NCBI GenBank assembly: GCA_019232905.1
Contig: JAFANA010000057.1
Coordinates: 19,087 to 83,086 of the forward strand
From: Vulcanimicrobiota bacterium
Lineage (GTDB): Bacteria; Vulcanimicrobiota; Vulcanimicrobiia; Vulcanimicrobiales; Vulcanimicrobiaceae
Direction of reading: 5' to 3'
DNA: 64,000 nt
The notes below the pieces were generated by a model that saw only the letters and a list, made by a program, of their open reading frames with translations, ran no database searches and was not told the origin of the DNA. Position 1 is the stretch's first letter. Every line of letters begins with the position of its first letter. The translations under genes and the position numbers were made by a program. Of this stretch, positions 34,054-43,242 are shown piece by piece.

Positions 34054-35222
34054 TAGCTCTCCAGTATGAATCCCGCGAATGCACCGAGGATCACGACGAT
34101 CCACGCGGGCACGCGCGCGTAGTGAATAATAACAAAGGCAACCAGCGCGACGGCGCCATCGGTCCACGATCGTACGGCCGATGCGAAGATAGGATTTACG
34201 AAGGCGGCCGCGAGCAGACCGATGACGCCGGCGTTTGTGCCCGCGAGCGCAGCACGAAATCGTTCGTTCGCCGCGAGCCGCCGGTAGAACGGCGCGATAC
34301 CCGTCAACAAAAAGAACGATGGTGCAAAGATGGCAACGGTACCCAGCACCGCCCCCGGCACGCCGAGCGATCCGGCGAATGCGGACGCGCCGACGTACGA
34401 TGAAATGCTAAAGAGCGGACCGGGCATTGCTTGCGCCGCCGCATATCCGGCAAGAATCGTCTCGGGCGAGACGATTCCGGTTGCCGCGACTTGCGATTCT
34501 AGAAGCGGCAAAACGACGTGACCGCCTCCGAACACAAGGCTTCCGATTCGAAAGAGCGTGCCGGTGAGGACACCGGCATGCGAACCGTTCGCCGCCCACG
34601 CCCCGAGTGCGGCGAACGTCAGCACGAATGCGATCCATGCCGCGATACCGGCGCGCGTGCGAACGTGGAGGTCGAGTTTCGGCTCGCTCGTTTTCACACG
34701 CCGGTAGAGCACGACGGCGCCGAACGCGGCTGCGAGCGCAATCGCGGTGGGAGTGATAATCGGAACCGGCACGAGCAGCACGAGCGCCGCAACGCCAACC
34801 GCAAGCGCCACGCGCAGTAAGTCGGGCGCGAGCGACGTGCGCATCGTGGCGATCGCCGACGCCACGACCGCGGCCGCTACGAGGAGCAGACCGTGAAGCC
34901 ATCCGGCGTGCGTGTCGGCATGTGGCAAAGCGAGCGCAAAGGCCGTCATGAGGGCCGCCGACGGTAGCGTGAATCCGATCCACGCGGCGACGGCACCCGG
35001 CGCGCCCGCGCGCAGCCAGCCGATCAGCATGCCGGTTTGCGAACTTCCGGGACCGGGAAGCAATTGCGAGACGGCGATACACTCGGCAAACGTCGCATGG
35101 TCGAGCCATTTGCGGTGCGCGACGAACTCGCGCTCGAAATAGCCCAAGTGTGCGACGGGGCCGCCGAACGACGTGCACCCGAGGCGTAAAAATGTCATGA
35201 AAACCTCGACAAGGCGCACCAT
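34053..35222 (-). CDS. chrA: Chromate transporter, full-length (two-domain) ChrA
   Basis: A 389-aa CHR-family membrane protein made of two homologous halves. The first half has RLGCTSFGGPVAHLG and QLLPGPGSSQTGM, the second GSLVFGGGHVVLPLLE and AAQAMPGPLFSISSY, matching the FGGP and PGP motifs of each half. It exports chromate in the characterised members; many environmental ones are untested. The gene is first of a minus-strand operon that continues into the phosphoesterase and membrane proteins, and is divergent from ilvE. Confidence 0.92.
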   Translation of the reverse strand: MVRLVEVFMTFLRLGCTSFGGPVAHLGYFEREFVAHRKWLDHATFAECIAVSQLLPGPGSSQTGMLIGWLRAGAPGAVAAWIGFTLPSAALMTAFALALPHADTHAGWLHGLLLVAAAVVASAIATMRTSLAPDLLRVALAVGVAALVLLVPVPIITPTAIALAAAFGAVVLYRRVKTSEPKLDLHVRTRAGIAAWIAFVLTFAALGAWAANGSHAGVLTGTLFRIGSLVFGGGHVVLPLLESQVAATGIVSPETILAGYAAAQAMPGPLFSISSYVGASAFAGSLGVPGAVLGTVAIFAPSFFLLTGIAPFYRRLAANERFRAALAGTNAGVIGLLAAAFVNPIFASAVRSWTDGAVALVAFVIIHYARVPAWIVVILGAFAGFILES

Positions 35223-35311
35223 GCGAAGCTAGAGGTGCGCCGCGGTCAGAGCGGCAACCTTCGAGCGGTTTGCGCCGTTCTGGGGAACGGCAAGTGATTA
35301 AGGAGATTAAC
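35223..35311. promoter_or_regulatory. Divergent promoter region chrA / ilvE
   Basis: 89 bp between divergent starts. AAGGAGATTAAC just before GTG 35312 is a strong Shine-Dalgarno and fixes the ilvE start. No clear -10/-35 pair or operator palindrome is visible. Confidence 0.35.
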
Positions 35312-36259
35312 GTGGATCTTTCATCGATTACCGTGTTCGCGAACGGCGATTTTCGCCGTTACGAAGACGCGAAAGTCGGTCTGCTCACGCACGGACTGCA
35401 ATACGGCACCGGGTGTTTCGAAGGGATCCGCGGTTATTGGGAGGCGGACGATCAGGAACTTTACCTGGTGTTGTTGCGCGACCACTACGAGCGGCTGAAG
35501 CTCTCCGCGAAAATTCTGACGATGGAATTGCCGTACACCGTCGACGAGTTAATCGCGATCACGGTCGATCTCGCGCAGCGCAACAATTTCCGTACCGACA
35601 TCTACATGCGTCCGTGCATCTTTAAATCGGCGGAAGATATCGGCGTGCGCCTGCACGGCGTGCCCGATTATTTCGCGATCATTCCCGTGCCGTTTACGAG
35701 CTATCTCGATACCTCGAAGGGACTCAACGTCTGTGTGAGTTCTTGGCGCCGCGCAGACGACACGTCGGCGCCGCCGCGCGCGAAGATCACGGGACTGTAC
35801 GTGAATTCTGCGCTTGCAAAGAGCGAAGCAATCGGCAACGGGTATGACGAGGCGATTTTACTTTCGCACGACGGCCACGTCTCCGAAGGATCTGCGGAGA
35901 ACGTCTTTCTCGTCCGCAACGGCGCGCTCTACACGCCCGATCCATCGCAGAACGTCCTCGAAGGATGCACGCGCCGCGCGATTATGCAGATCGCGCAGGA
36001 ACAGTTCGAGATTCCGATCGTCGAGCGTTCGATCGATCGCGGCGAACTGTACACGGCCGACGAAGCCTTCTTCACCGGCACCGCCGCCGGTATCGCCTAC
36101 ATTCGTTCCGTCGATAAGCGCCTCGTCGGCGACGGCGCGATGGGGCCGATTTCACGGAAACTGTCGGAGTTCTATCAACGCGCGGTTCGCAACAAAGAAG
36201 CCGACTATGCCACGTGGCTGACATCCACATACAGGAACCGGCAAAAAGCAGCGGTATAG
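35312..36259 (+). CDS. ilvE: Branched-chain amino acid aminotransferase, fold type IV
   Basis: A 315-aa PLP enzyme. LTHGLQYGTGCFEGIRGY, MRPCIFKSAEDIGV, the Schiff-base Lys in ITGLYVNSALAKSEA, the Glu of HVSEGSAENVFLV, and FFTGTAAGIAYI are all standard for IlvE. It makes the last step of leucine, isoleucine and valine synthesis from the 2-oxo acids and glutamate. GTG 35312 is selected by the AAGGAG in front; a TTG 42 bp earlier has no support. It ends 7 bp before the first BNR protein. Confidence 0.92.
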   Translation: MDLSSITVFANGDFRRYEDAKVGLLTHGLQYGTGCFEGIRGYWEADDQELYLVLLRDHYERLKLSAKILTMELPYTVDELIAITVDLAQRNNFRTDIYMRPCIFKSAEDIGVRLHGVPDYFAIIPVPFTSYLDTSKGLNVCVSSWRRADDTSAPPRAKITGLYVNSALAKSEAIGNGYDEAILLSHDGHVSEGSAENVFLVRNGALYTPDPSQNVLEGCTRRAIMQIAQEQFEIPIVERSIDRGELYTADEAFFTGTAAGIAYIRSVDKRLVGDGAMGPISRKLSEFYQRAVRNKEADYATWLTSTYRNRQKAAV

Positions 36260-36266
36260 CGCTTGG

Positions 36267-39200
36267 ATGAAGCGCATTGTTGCTACTCTGCTAGCCGCGG
36301 CTTTTGCCGTGGCTCCAAGTGCTGTTCCCGCTGCTTCCGGCTCGGCATCAGAAAAGTTGCTGAGCAAGATGGAGTGGCGTCAAGTCGGTCCGTATATCGG
36401 CGGTCGCGTGGTGGCGGTCGCCGGCGTACCCGGCCAACCAAATCTCTTCTACATGGGCGGCGTTCAGGGCGGCGTCTGGAAGAGCGAAAATTACGGCAAT
36501 TCCTGGGATAACATTACTGACGGTAAAATGGGCAATGTATCGCACAGCATCGGTGCGATCGCCGTGGCGCCGTCAAATTCGAAGATCATCTACGTCGGCA
36601 CGGGCGAAAGCGACATCCGCGGCGACTGGGCCAACGGCGAAGGCATCTATAAGTCGACCGACGCCGGCAACTCGTGGAAGTATGCCGGTTTGAGCGAAAC
36701 GCGTCAAACCAGTTCGATCGTCATCGATCCCCGCAATCCCGACATCGTGTACGCGACGTCGATGGGCCACGTCTTCAAGCCGAATCCCGATCGCGGCGTC
36801 TATAAGACGACCGACGGCGGCAAGACGTGGAGCAAAATTCTTTTCGTCGACGACAACACCGGTGCGAACAACATCGTCATGGATGCGAAGAATCCGAACG
36901 TGTTGTACGTCACGATGTGGCAGGCGCAGCGCATGCCGTGGGCATTGAGCAGCGGCGGCCCGGGAAGCGCGATCTACAAGACGACCGACGCGGGTAAGAC
37001 GTGGAAGAAGATTTCCACCAATCCGGGCTTCGCAAAGGGACTGCTCGGGAAGATGGGTGTCGCCGTAGCGCCCAATAACTCCAACGTCGTATACGCCATT
37101 GCGCAAGCGCAAGACGGCGGCGTCTTTCGTTCCGATAACGGCGGCGCAACGTGGTCACGCGTGAACGACGAGTGGAAACTTCGTCAGCGCGCCTTCTACT
37201 ATATGGCGATTTACGTCGACCCGACGAATTGGAAGGTTGCCTACGCGCCCAATGTCGACAGTGTGTTCAGAACGACGGACGGCGGCCGCACGTGGAAGCC
37301 GCTCGGCCCGGGTCTGGGCGACAACCATATCATCTGGATCAATCCACGCAATCCGAAGATCTTGATCATCGGTGACGACGGCGGTGCGAACGTGTCCGTC
37401 GACTACGGCAAAACGTTCAGCACGACGCAGAATCAGCCGCTTTCGCAGTTCTATCACATCGTGCTGGACGGACAATTTCCGTACCACATGTACGGCGCGA
37501 TGCAAGATGCGGGCGCGTTCGAGATGCCGAGCGCGTCAAACGAGGGCTTGGGCGACGGCGTCGTGCACGGTGTCGCGCTCGGGGAAAGCACCTACGTTGC
37601 CGTCGATCCGAACAATCCGAAGGTAACGTACGGCGGCGCGTATTACAGCGTGCTCGCGCGGCTCGATACGTCGACGGGTGACGAAAAGAACGTCACGCCG
37701 TGGGCCGTCTATCTTCCGGGTAATCAGGCGAGTGCCCAAAAATATCGTTTCGGGTGGACGCATCCGATCATGTTCTCATCGGCCGAACCGCATACGCTCT
37801 TCGAAGCGGCGCAAGTCGTGTTCCGCAGCGACGATTATGGCCGCACCTGGAAAGTGATCAGCCCCGACTTAACGCGCAACGATAAGTCGACCGAAGGTCC
37901 AAGCGGCGGCAACGTCTACTGGGACCAAACCGGCGCCGAAACGTTCCCCGACATTGCGTCGCTCGGATTTTCGCCGGTCAATAAAGAGGTCATGTGGGCC
38001 GGTTCGGCCGACGGACTCGTGCACGTCACGCAAGACGGCGGCACCAGCTGGAAAAACGTCACGCCGAAACAACTCGGTTCGGACTGGTCGCAAATCAGCA
38101 GCTTCGAACCGTCGCCGAGCGAGGCGTGCACGGCGTGGGTTACCGCGTCGCGCTATATGTGGGACGACATGCGTCCCTACATCTTCAAGACGACGGATTG
38201 CGGCGCGAACTGGACGCAGATGAATAACGGCATCCCGTCCGATCAAAGCGTGTACGCCGTGCGCATCGATCCGCGCGAGCCGCGCGTGATGTTTGCCGGA
38301 ACGCGCAGCCGCGTCTACGTCAGCCTCAACGGCGGCGCGTCGTGGCAATCGCTTGCGTTGAATCTTCCTCCCGTCGAGGTGCGCGACATCGCAATCAACG
38401 CGCGTGAAGGTGAAGTCGCGATCGCAACCCACGGCCGCTCGTTCTGGGCGCTCGATCATTTGCAACAGGTCGAGGACATCGCGCGCGAGTCGTCGCCTTC
38501 GACGTCGTCGGCGCAGGTGTTCGCGCCGGAAACCGCATGGCTCACGCACGCCTACGGCGGCGGCGGCGGTGGTCCGGCGGGTGGTGACAATCCCGACTAC
38601 GGCGCAAGCGTCTTCTTCAATCTTCCGTCCAACTACAATGGGCGCACGCCTGTGACGCTGTCATTCCAAGATGCAAGCGGAAAGACGATTCGTACGTTCA
38701 ACCTGCACTTGAAGAACAAGAAAGCGAAGCATTACGAAGCTTGGGAGCTGACCGCGATGGACGCGATCAGCGTTGCGAACTATCATCTCTCGCAAGATAC
38801 GGCCGTGGAACCGGGGATGAACAAGTTCGTTTGGGACATGCGCTACAGCGGCGCTGCGGAAATCGTGGGCCAACATATCGTGCCGACGGATGACTTCCGC
38901 GACACGCTGGACGGTCCGACGACACTTCCCGGTGACTACACGGCCGTGTTGAATTACGGCGGCAGCGTCAGCAAGGCGCCGTTCAAGATTCAGCTCGATC
39001 CGCGGTTCAGTCCGGGTCCGGACGAACTTCCGTCGCGCCTGGCGCTTGCGACGGAGCTCTCGAATAAACTCAACGAACTCGATACGGCGGTTAACGCCGC
39101 ACAGAACAAATCGGCGTCGTTATCGGCGGCGAAGCGTACCGCGGTTGAAGACGCCGTGACGTCGGTGTACGAACCACGGTATCGCTCGAGTGAGGCGGAC

Positions 39201-39362
39201 ATCATGTTCCCGTCGAAACTTCGCGACCACCTCGCCTTCCTGATGAACTCGCTCGATCTCTCGTACTCGGCGCCGACCGCCGCAGAACAAGACGCAGCAA
39301 AACAACTCGAAGGCCAGGCCGACGCTGCAATCGCAAGAATCAAAGCAGCAGCCGGAATGTAG
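36267..39362 (+). CDS. Secreted sortilin/VPS10-like BNR-repeat protein, copy 1
   Basis: A 1031-aa exported protein with signal peptide MKRIVATLLAAAFAVAPSAVPA. Two beta-propellers are suggested by many BNR/Asp-box repeats of the S/T-x-D-x-G-x-T-W type: STDAGNSWKYAG, TTDGGKTWSKI, TTDAGKTWKKI, SDNGGATWSRV, TTDGGRTWKPL, SDDYGRTWKVI and TQDGGTSWKNV. A C-terminal region of about 300 residues follows, opening with a Gly-rich loop and ending in a helical tail. Similar proteins are annotated as glycosyl hydrolases or VPS10-domain proteins, but no catalytic residues can be assigned. A second copy of identical length follows immediately. Confidence 0.8.
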   Translation: MKRIVATLLAAAFAVAPSAVPAASGSASEKLLSKMEWRQVGPYIGGRVVAVAGVPGQPNLFYMGGVQGGVWKSENYGNSWDNITDGKMGNVSHSIGAIAVAPSNSKIIYVGTGESDIRGDWANGEGIYKSTDAGNSWKYAGLSETRQTSSIVIDPRNPDIVYATSMGHVFKPNPDRGVYKTTDGGKTWSKILFVDDNTGANNIVMDAKNPNVLYVTMWQAQRMPWALSSGGPGSAIYKTTDAGKTWKKISTNPGFAKGLLGKMGVAVAPNNSNVVYAIAQAQDGGVFRSDNGGATWSRVNDEWKLRQRAFYYMAIYVDPTNWKVAYAPNVDSVFRTTDGGRTWKPLGPGLGDNHIIWINPRNPKILIIGDDGGANVSVDYGKTFSTTQNQPLSQFYHIVLDGQFPYHMYGAMQDAGAFEMPSASNEGLGDGVVHGVALGESTYVAVDPNNPKVTYGGAYYSVLARLDTSTGDEKNVTPWAVYLPGNQASAQKYRFGWTHPIMFSSAEPHTLFEAAQVVFRSDDYGRTWKVISPDLTRNDKSTEGPSGGNVYWDQTGAETFPDIASLGFSPVNKEVMWAGSADGLVHVTQDGGTSWKNVTPKQLGSDWSQISSFEPSPSEACTAWVTASRYMWDDMRPYIFKTTDCGANWTQMNNGIPSDQSVYAVRIDPREPRVMFAGTRSRVYVSLNGGASWQSLALNLPPVEVRDIAINAREGEVAIATHGRSFWALDHLQQVEDIARESSPSTSSAQVFAPETAWLTHAYGGGGGGPAGGDNPDYGASVFFNLPSNYNGRTPVTLSFQDASGKTIRTFNLHLKNKKAKHYEAWELTAMDAISVANYHLSQDTAVEPGMNKFVWDMRYSGAAEIVGQHIVPTDDFRDTLDGPTTLPGDYTAVLNYGGSVSKAPFKIQLDPRFSPGPDELPSRLALATELSNKLNELDTAVNAAQNKSASLSAAKRTAVEDAVTSVYEPRYRSSEADIMFPSKLRDHLAFLMNSLDLSYSAPTAAEQDAAKQLEGQADAAIARIKAAAGM

Positions 39363-39378
39363 ACCGCTGTCATCACGG

Positions 39379-39411
39379 AAAAAAGCTCGCCGAAATCCGG
39401 CGGGCTTTTTT
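39379..39411 (+). terminator. Intrinsic terminator between the BNR paralogues
   Basis: AAAAAAGCTCGCCG (39379-39392) pairs with CGGCGGGCTTTTTT (39398-39411), with one G-U pair and a short loop, ending in T6. It lies 17 bp after the stop of copy 1, so copy 2 probably has its own promoter or depends on read-through. Confidence 0.88.
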
Positions 39412-39435
39412 CTTTGCTAAAGGAACCTGGAGAAA

Positions 39436-42400
39436 ATGAAGCGCCTTGTTGCAAGTGTTATCGTCGCGGCATTTGCCGTAGCGCCTGGTGCCGCAATTCC
39501 GGCACCGTCGAATTCCGCCGCGCAGAGTTTGTTGAGTAAACTCCAGTGGCGCAGCATCGGTCCGTACATCGGCGGACGGGTCGTTGCGGTTGCGGGTGTG
39601 CCCGATCAACCGAATCTCTTTTACATGGGCGCCGTTCAAGGCGGTGTCTGGAAGAGCGAAAATGCCGGTACGACCTGGGACAACATCTCCGACGGACAGA
39701 TGGGCTCGCTTGCAAACGGCATCGGCGCGATCGCGGTTGCTCCGTCGAACTCGAAGATTCTGTATGCCGGAACCGGCGAGAGCGATATCCGTCAAGATTT
39801 TGCGAGCGGCGACGGCATCTATACATCGACGGATGCCGGCAAGACGTGGCATTACGCCGGCTTGCGTGAAACGCGGCAAACGAGTTCGCTCGTCATCGAT
39901 CCGCGCAATCCCGACGTTGTGTACGCGACGTCGATGGGACACGTTTTCAGGCCGAATCCCGATCGCGGTGTCTATAAAACGACGGACGGCGGCAAGACAT
40001 GGAAGAAGATTCTTTTTGTCGACGACAACACGGGCGCAAACAACATCGTGATGGACGGACGCAATCCGAACGTACTGTACGCCACGACGTGGGAAGCGCA
40101 GCGGACGGCGTGGGGGCTTACGAGCGGCGGCCCCGGAAGCGCGATTTATAAGTCGACCGACGCCGGTGCGCACTGGACGAAGATCTCGACGAATCCGGGA
40201 TTCGCGCATGGGACGCTCGGCAAATTGGGTGTCGCCGTTGCGCCGAACAATTCGCGCGTCGTCTACGCAATGGTGCAGGCGGACGACGGCGGGGTGTTTC
40301 GATCGGATGATGCCGGAGCGACTTGGAAACGCGTGAACGATGAATGGAAACTTCGCCAGCGCGCGTTTTATTATATGTCGATTTACGTCGATCCGACGAA
40401 TTGGAGAGTGGCGTACGCGCCCAATGTCGACAGCGTCTTCAAAACGGCGGACGGCGGAAGGACATGGCAACCACTCGGACCGGGTCTTGGTGACAACCAT
40501 ATTGTGTGGATCAACCCGCGTAATCCGAAGATCATGATCATCGGTGACGACGGCGGCGCCAACGTCTCACTCGATGGTGGAAAGACGTTTAGTACGACGC
40601 TCAATCAGCCGACGGGACAGTTCTATCACATCGCGCTCGACGATCAATTTCCGTATCACGTCTACGGCGCGCAACAAGACGAAGGCGCGTACGAACTTCC
40701 CAGTGCATCGAATGAAGGGCTCGGCCCAAACGTCGTTCACACGGTCGCGCTCGGCGAAAGCACGTATGTTGCCGTCGACCCTCGTAATCCGACGGTGACG
40801 TATGGTGCGGGATACTTCAGTGCGCTCGCACAACTCGATTATGCGACTGGCGAAGAACAGAACGTCTCGCCGTGGGCGGTCTATAAATCGGGTCTCGATC
40901 CGAAGGATGTAAAATACCGCTTCGGCTGGACGCACCCGGTCACGTTCTCGCCTGCGGAGCCGCATTCGCTTTTCGAAACAGCGCAAGTTGTTTTTCGCAG
41001 CGATGACTTCGGTCAAACGTGGAAGGCAATCAGCCCGGATCTTACGCGCAACGATAAATCGACCGAAGGCACGAGCGGCGGACCAGTCTACCCCGACCAA
41101 ACCGGCGCGGAGACGTTCCCCGACATTGCGTCGCTCGGACTCTCGCCCGCCAATAAAGACGTTATATGGGCGGGTTCGGCGGACGGACTCGTACACGTGA
41201 CGACCGATGGCGGCGCATCATGGAAAGACGTCACACCGAAGAATCTTCCCGAGTGGACGCAGATCAGCAGCATCGAGCCGTCGCGAACCGATGCCGCAAC
41301 CGCCTTTATCAGCGCATCGCGCTATATGTGGGACGATATGCGTCCGTATATTTACAAGACGACGGATTACGGCGCGCATTGGACGCCGACGGCGAACGGG
41401 ATTCCGCAAGATCAATCGGTCTTTGCGGTGCGCGTCGATCCACGCGAACCGCGCGTCATGTTCGCGGGAACGCGTAGTACGGTCTACGTCAGTTTGAACG
41501 GCGGTCTCTCGTGGCAAGCGCTCTCGCTCAATCTGCCCGTCACGGAAGTTCGTGACATACAGATCGATGCGCGTCAGGGGCAGGTCGCGATTGCTACCCA
41601 CGGACGCGCCTTCTGGATACTCGACAATCTCGCGTTTATTGAAGATCTCGCCCGTGCATCGTCGCTTCAAACGTCAAGCGCGCAATTGTTCCAACCCGAA
41701 ACCGCATGGATCACCCACGCGTATGGCGGTGGCGGTGGCGGCGCAAACGCGGGCGATAATCCGGAGTACGGTGCGACCATTTACTACAACTTACCGGCCA
41801 ACTACAACGGACGCACGCCGGCGACGCTCGCGTTCGTCGATGCAAGTGGAAAGACCGTTCATTCGTTCTCGCTGCATCTCAAGCAAAAGAAAGAAAAAGA
41901 GCTCTCGAACGATCGACTCGTCGCGATGGATGCACTCAGCGTGGCGAACTACCGCCTCGCACAAGCGACGGCGGCAGAGCCGGGCATGAATAACTTCCAG
42001 TGGGACCTCAGCTACGCGCCGCCTACGGAGATCCGTGGAGCGCATCTCGTTCCGACCGACGATTTCCACGACGACCTGGAAGGCGCAACCGTTCTCCCGG
42101 GCGACTACACGGTCGTCTTGAACTACGGCGGAACAACGATAAAGCAGCCGTTAAAGGTTCAACTCGACCCGCGTTTCACGCCCTCCACAGGCGCACTGGA
42201 GGCGCGATTGGCGCTCGCCACCCAGTATGCGGATGAACTCAACACGTTGAATTCAACAACGAACGCTGCACTCGCAAAACGTGGCGCGCTGTCTACGGCG
42301 AAACGAACGGAACTCGATCGCGTGATTGCGCAAGTGGTTGACTTCCGCTTTCACTCAAGCGAAGGCGACGCCGTGTACCCAACTGAAATGCGCGACTATC

Positions 42401-42531
42401 TCGCATTCCAAATGAACTCCCTGGACCTCACGTACCGCGCACCCACCCCGGCGCAGCAAGAAGCCTACAACATCCTCAAATCCCAAACCGACGAACTCAT
42501 CTCCCAGATGAAGAGCATCGCCGGCCTTTAG
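39436..42531 (+). CDS. Secreted sortilin/VPS10-like BNR-repeat protein, copy 2
   Basis: A 1031-aa paralogue of the preceding gene, with the same length and collinear throughout. Its signal peptide is MKRLVASVIVAAFAVAPGAAIPA. Asp-box repeats recur at matching places (STDAGKTWHYAG, TTDGGKTWKKI, SDDAGATWKRV, TADGGRTWQPL, TTDGGASWKDV). The C-terminal region differs more, for example RTELDRVIAQVVDFRFHSS against the copy-1 equivalent. GGAG lies a few bases before ATG 39436. The stop codon TAG shares its G with the dispersed repeat at 42531. Confidence 0.8.
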   Translation: MKRLVASVIVAAFAVAPGAAIPAPSNSAAQSLLSKLQWRSIGPYIGGRVVAVAGVPDQPNLFYMGAVQGGVWKSENAGTTWDNISDGQMGSLANGIGAIAVAPSNSKILYAGTGESDIRQDFASGDGIYTSTDAGKTWHYAGLRETRQTSSLVIDPRNPDVVYATSMGHVFRPNPDRGVYKTTDGGKTWKKILFVDDNTGANNIVMDGRNPNVLYATTWEAQRTAWGLTSGGPGSAIYKSTDAGAHWTKISTNPGFAHGTLGKLGVAVAPNNSRVVYAMVQADDGGVFRSDDAGATWKRVNDEWKLRQRAFYYMSIYVDPTNWRVAYAPNVDSVFKTADGGRTWQPLGPGLGDNHIVWINPRNPKIMIIGDDGGANVSLDGGKTFSTTLNQPTGQFYHIALDDQFPYHVYGAQQDEGAYELPSASNEGLGPNVVHTVALGESTYVAVDPRNPTVTYGAGYFSALAQLDYATGEEQNVSPWAVYKSGLDPKDVKYRFGWTHPVTFSPAEPHSLFETAQVVFRSDDFGQTWKAISPDLTRNDKSTEGTSGGPVYPDQTGAETFPDIASLGLSPANKDVIWAGSADGLVHVTTDGGASWKDVTPKNLPEWTQISSIEPSRTDAATAFISASRYMWDDMRPYIYKTTDYGAHWTPTANGIPQDQSVFAVRVDPREPRVMFAGTRSTVYVSLNGGLSWQALSLNLPVTEVRDIQIDARQGQVAIATHGRAFWILDNLAFIEDLARASSLQTSSAQLFQPETAWITHAYGGGGGGANAGDNPEYGATIYYNLPANYNGRTPATLAFVDASGKTVHSFSLHLKQKKEKELSNDRLVAMDALSVANYRLAQATAAEPGMNNFQWDLSYAPPTEIRGAHLVPTDDFHDDLEGATVLPGDYTVVLNYGGTTIKQPLKVQLDPRFTPSTGALEARLALATQYADELNTLNSTTNAALAKRGALSTAKRTELDRVIAQVVDFRFHSSEGDAVYPTEMRDYLAFQMNSLDLTYRAPTPAQQEAYNILKSQTDELISQMKSIAGL

Positions 42532-42576
42532 TGTCATCCTGAGCGAAGGCGCGGAGCGCCGCAGTCGAAGGATCGC
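42531..42576. repeat. Dispersed palindromic repeat copy
   Basis: GTGTCATCCTGAGCGAAGG, then the hairpin GGCGC-gga-GCGCC, then GCAGTCGAAGGATCGC. It directly follows the stop of BNR copy 2. The hairpin keeps its pairing relative to the 26130 copy while changing bases on both arms. Confidence 0.82.
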
Positions 42577-42585
42577 AACGAACAA

Positions 42586-42612
42586 AAAGCCCGCCGAAAC
42601 CCAGCGGGCTTT
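42586..42612 (+). terminator. Terminator-like hairpin after BNR copy 2
   Basis: AAAGCCCGC (42586-42594) pairs perfectly with GCGGGCTTT (42604-42612) around a 9-nt loop; the T-run is short (TTTCCTGTTTC). It would also act, with an A-tract on the other side, for minus-strand transcripts. Confidence 0.7.
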
Positions 42613-42655
42613 CCTGTTTCACGGAGTCCACACCGTCAAGACGAATAATCGCCCA

Positions 42656-43192
42656 ATGAAGCGCCTTCTCTCGCTACTCATGGCAGTGGCTGTTTTTGCT
42701 TTATTTCAATCCTCCGCGCGAGCAGATCCGATCGCAGTTTGGGGCTTCCCATTAGGCGGGACCGCTGAGCAGCTTCGCGCAACCGCCGGCGCTCCTACGA
42801 AAGTGCAAGAACTTCGGGTTCCACCACCTCGAGATTCGACGCCGAGGCCGCCCGTTGGAGAGATCTGGGAATACGATCGCGACGACATGCGGTACTCGAT
42901 CCTGGTCTCCGGTGGAAAAACACAGGCGATTACTGCAACCGGTCCATTCAGCCGTAGCGAGGTCATCGTGCCGAAGAATCCGCTCGCAGACCCGATGGGC
43001 GTCAAGATCGGAGACCCGGTAGGAGACGCACTCGTAAAAATCGGCATGGTGAAGGCGGTCGATCCAAACAGCACCGCTATGATCGGGCTTGCAGAAATAA
43101 CGATCCGTCGCGATGGCGTTGCCTATATGTTCAAGGCCTTCAACGGACGTATCACCTGGGAGAACGCCGCGCTCTTGATGCCGCGGTTTTGA
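42656..43192 (+). CDS. Secreted protein of unknown family, paralogue A
   Basis: A 178-aa protein with signal peptide MKRLLSLLMAVAVFALFQSSARA. The mature part has AVWGFPLGGTAEQLRATAGAPTKV, a pattern reminiscent of repeats in small lipoproteins where each unit begins with a helix and a GxP turn. EIWEYDRDDMRYSILVSGGKTQAI follows, then MGVKIGDPVGDALVKIG, a second similar unit. It resembles the next gene throughout. I recognise no named family. Function unknown; location likely periplasmic. Confidence 0.65.
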   Translation: MKRLLSLLMAVAVFALFQSSARADPIAVWGFPLGGTAEQLRATAGAPTKVQELRVPPPRDSTPRPPVGEIWEYDRDDMRYSILVSGGKTQAITATGPFSRSEVIVPKNPLADPMGVKIGDPVGDALVKIGMVKAVDPNSTAMIGLAEITIRRDGVAYMFKAFNGRITWENAALLMPRF

Positions 43193-43242
43193 TCGAGCGA
43201 TGCGCACGCGGATTTCGCAGCTCGGTCGAGAATTGGAACGCA

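Noticed and set aside
39373..40500. 375-codon open frame on the minus strand
   Set aside because: It lies antisense to BNR copy 2, and a similar antisense frame occurs in copy 1, as expected from repeated sequence, not from a gene.
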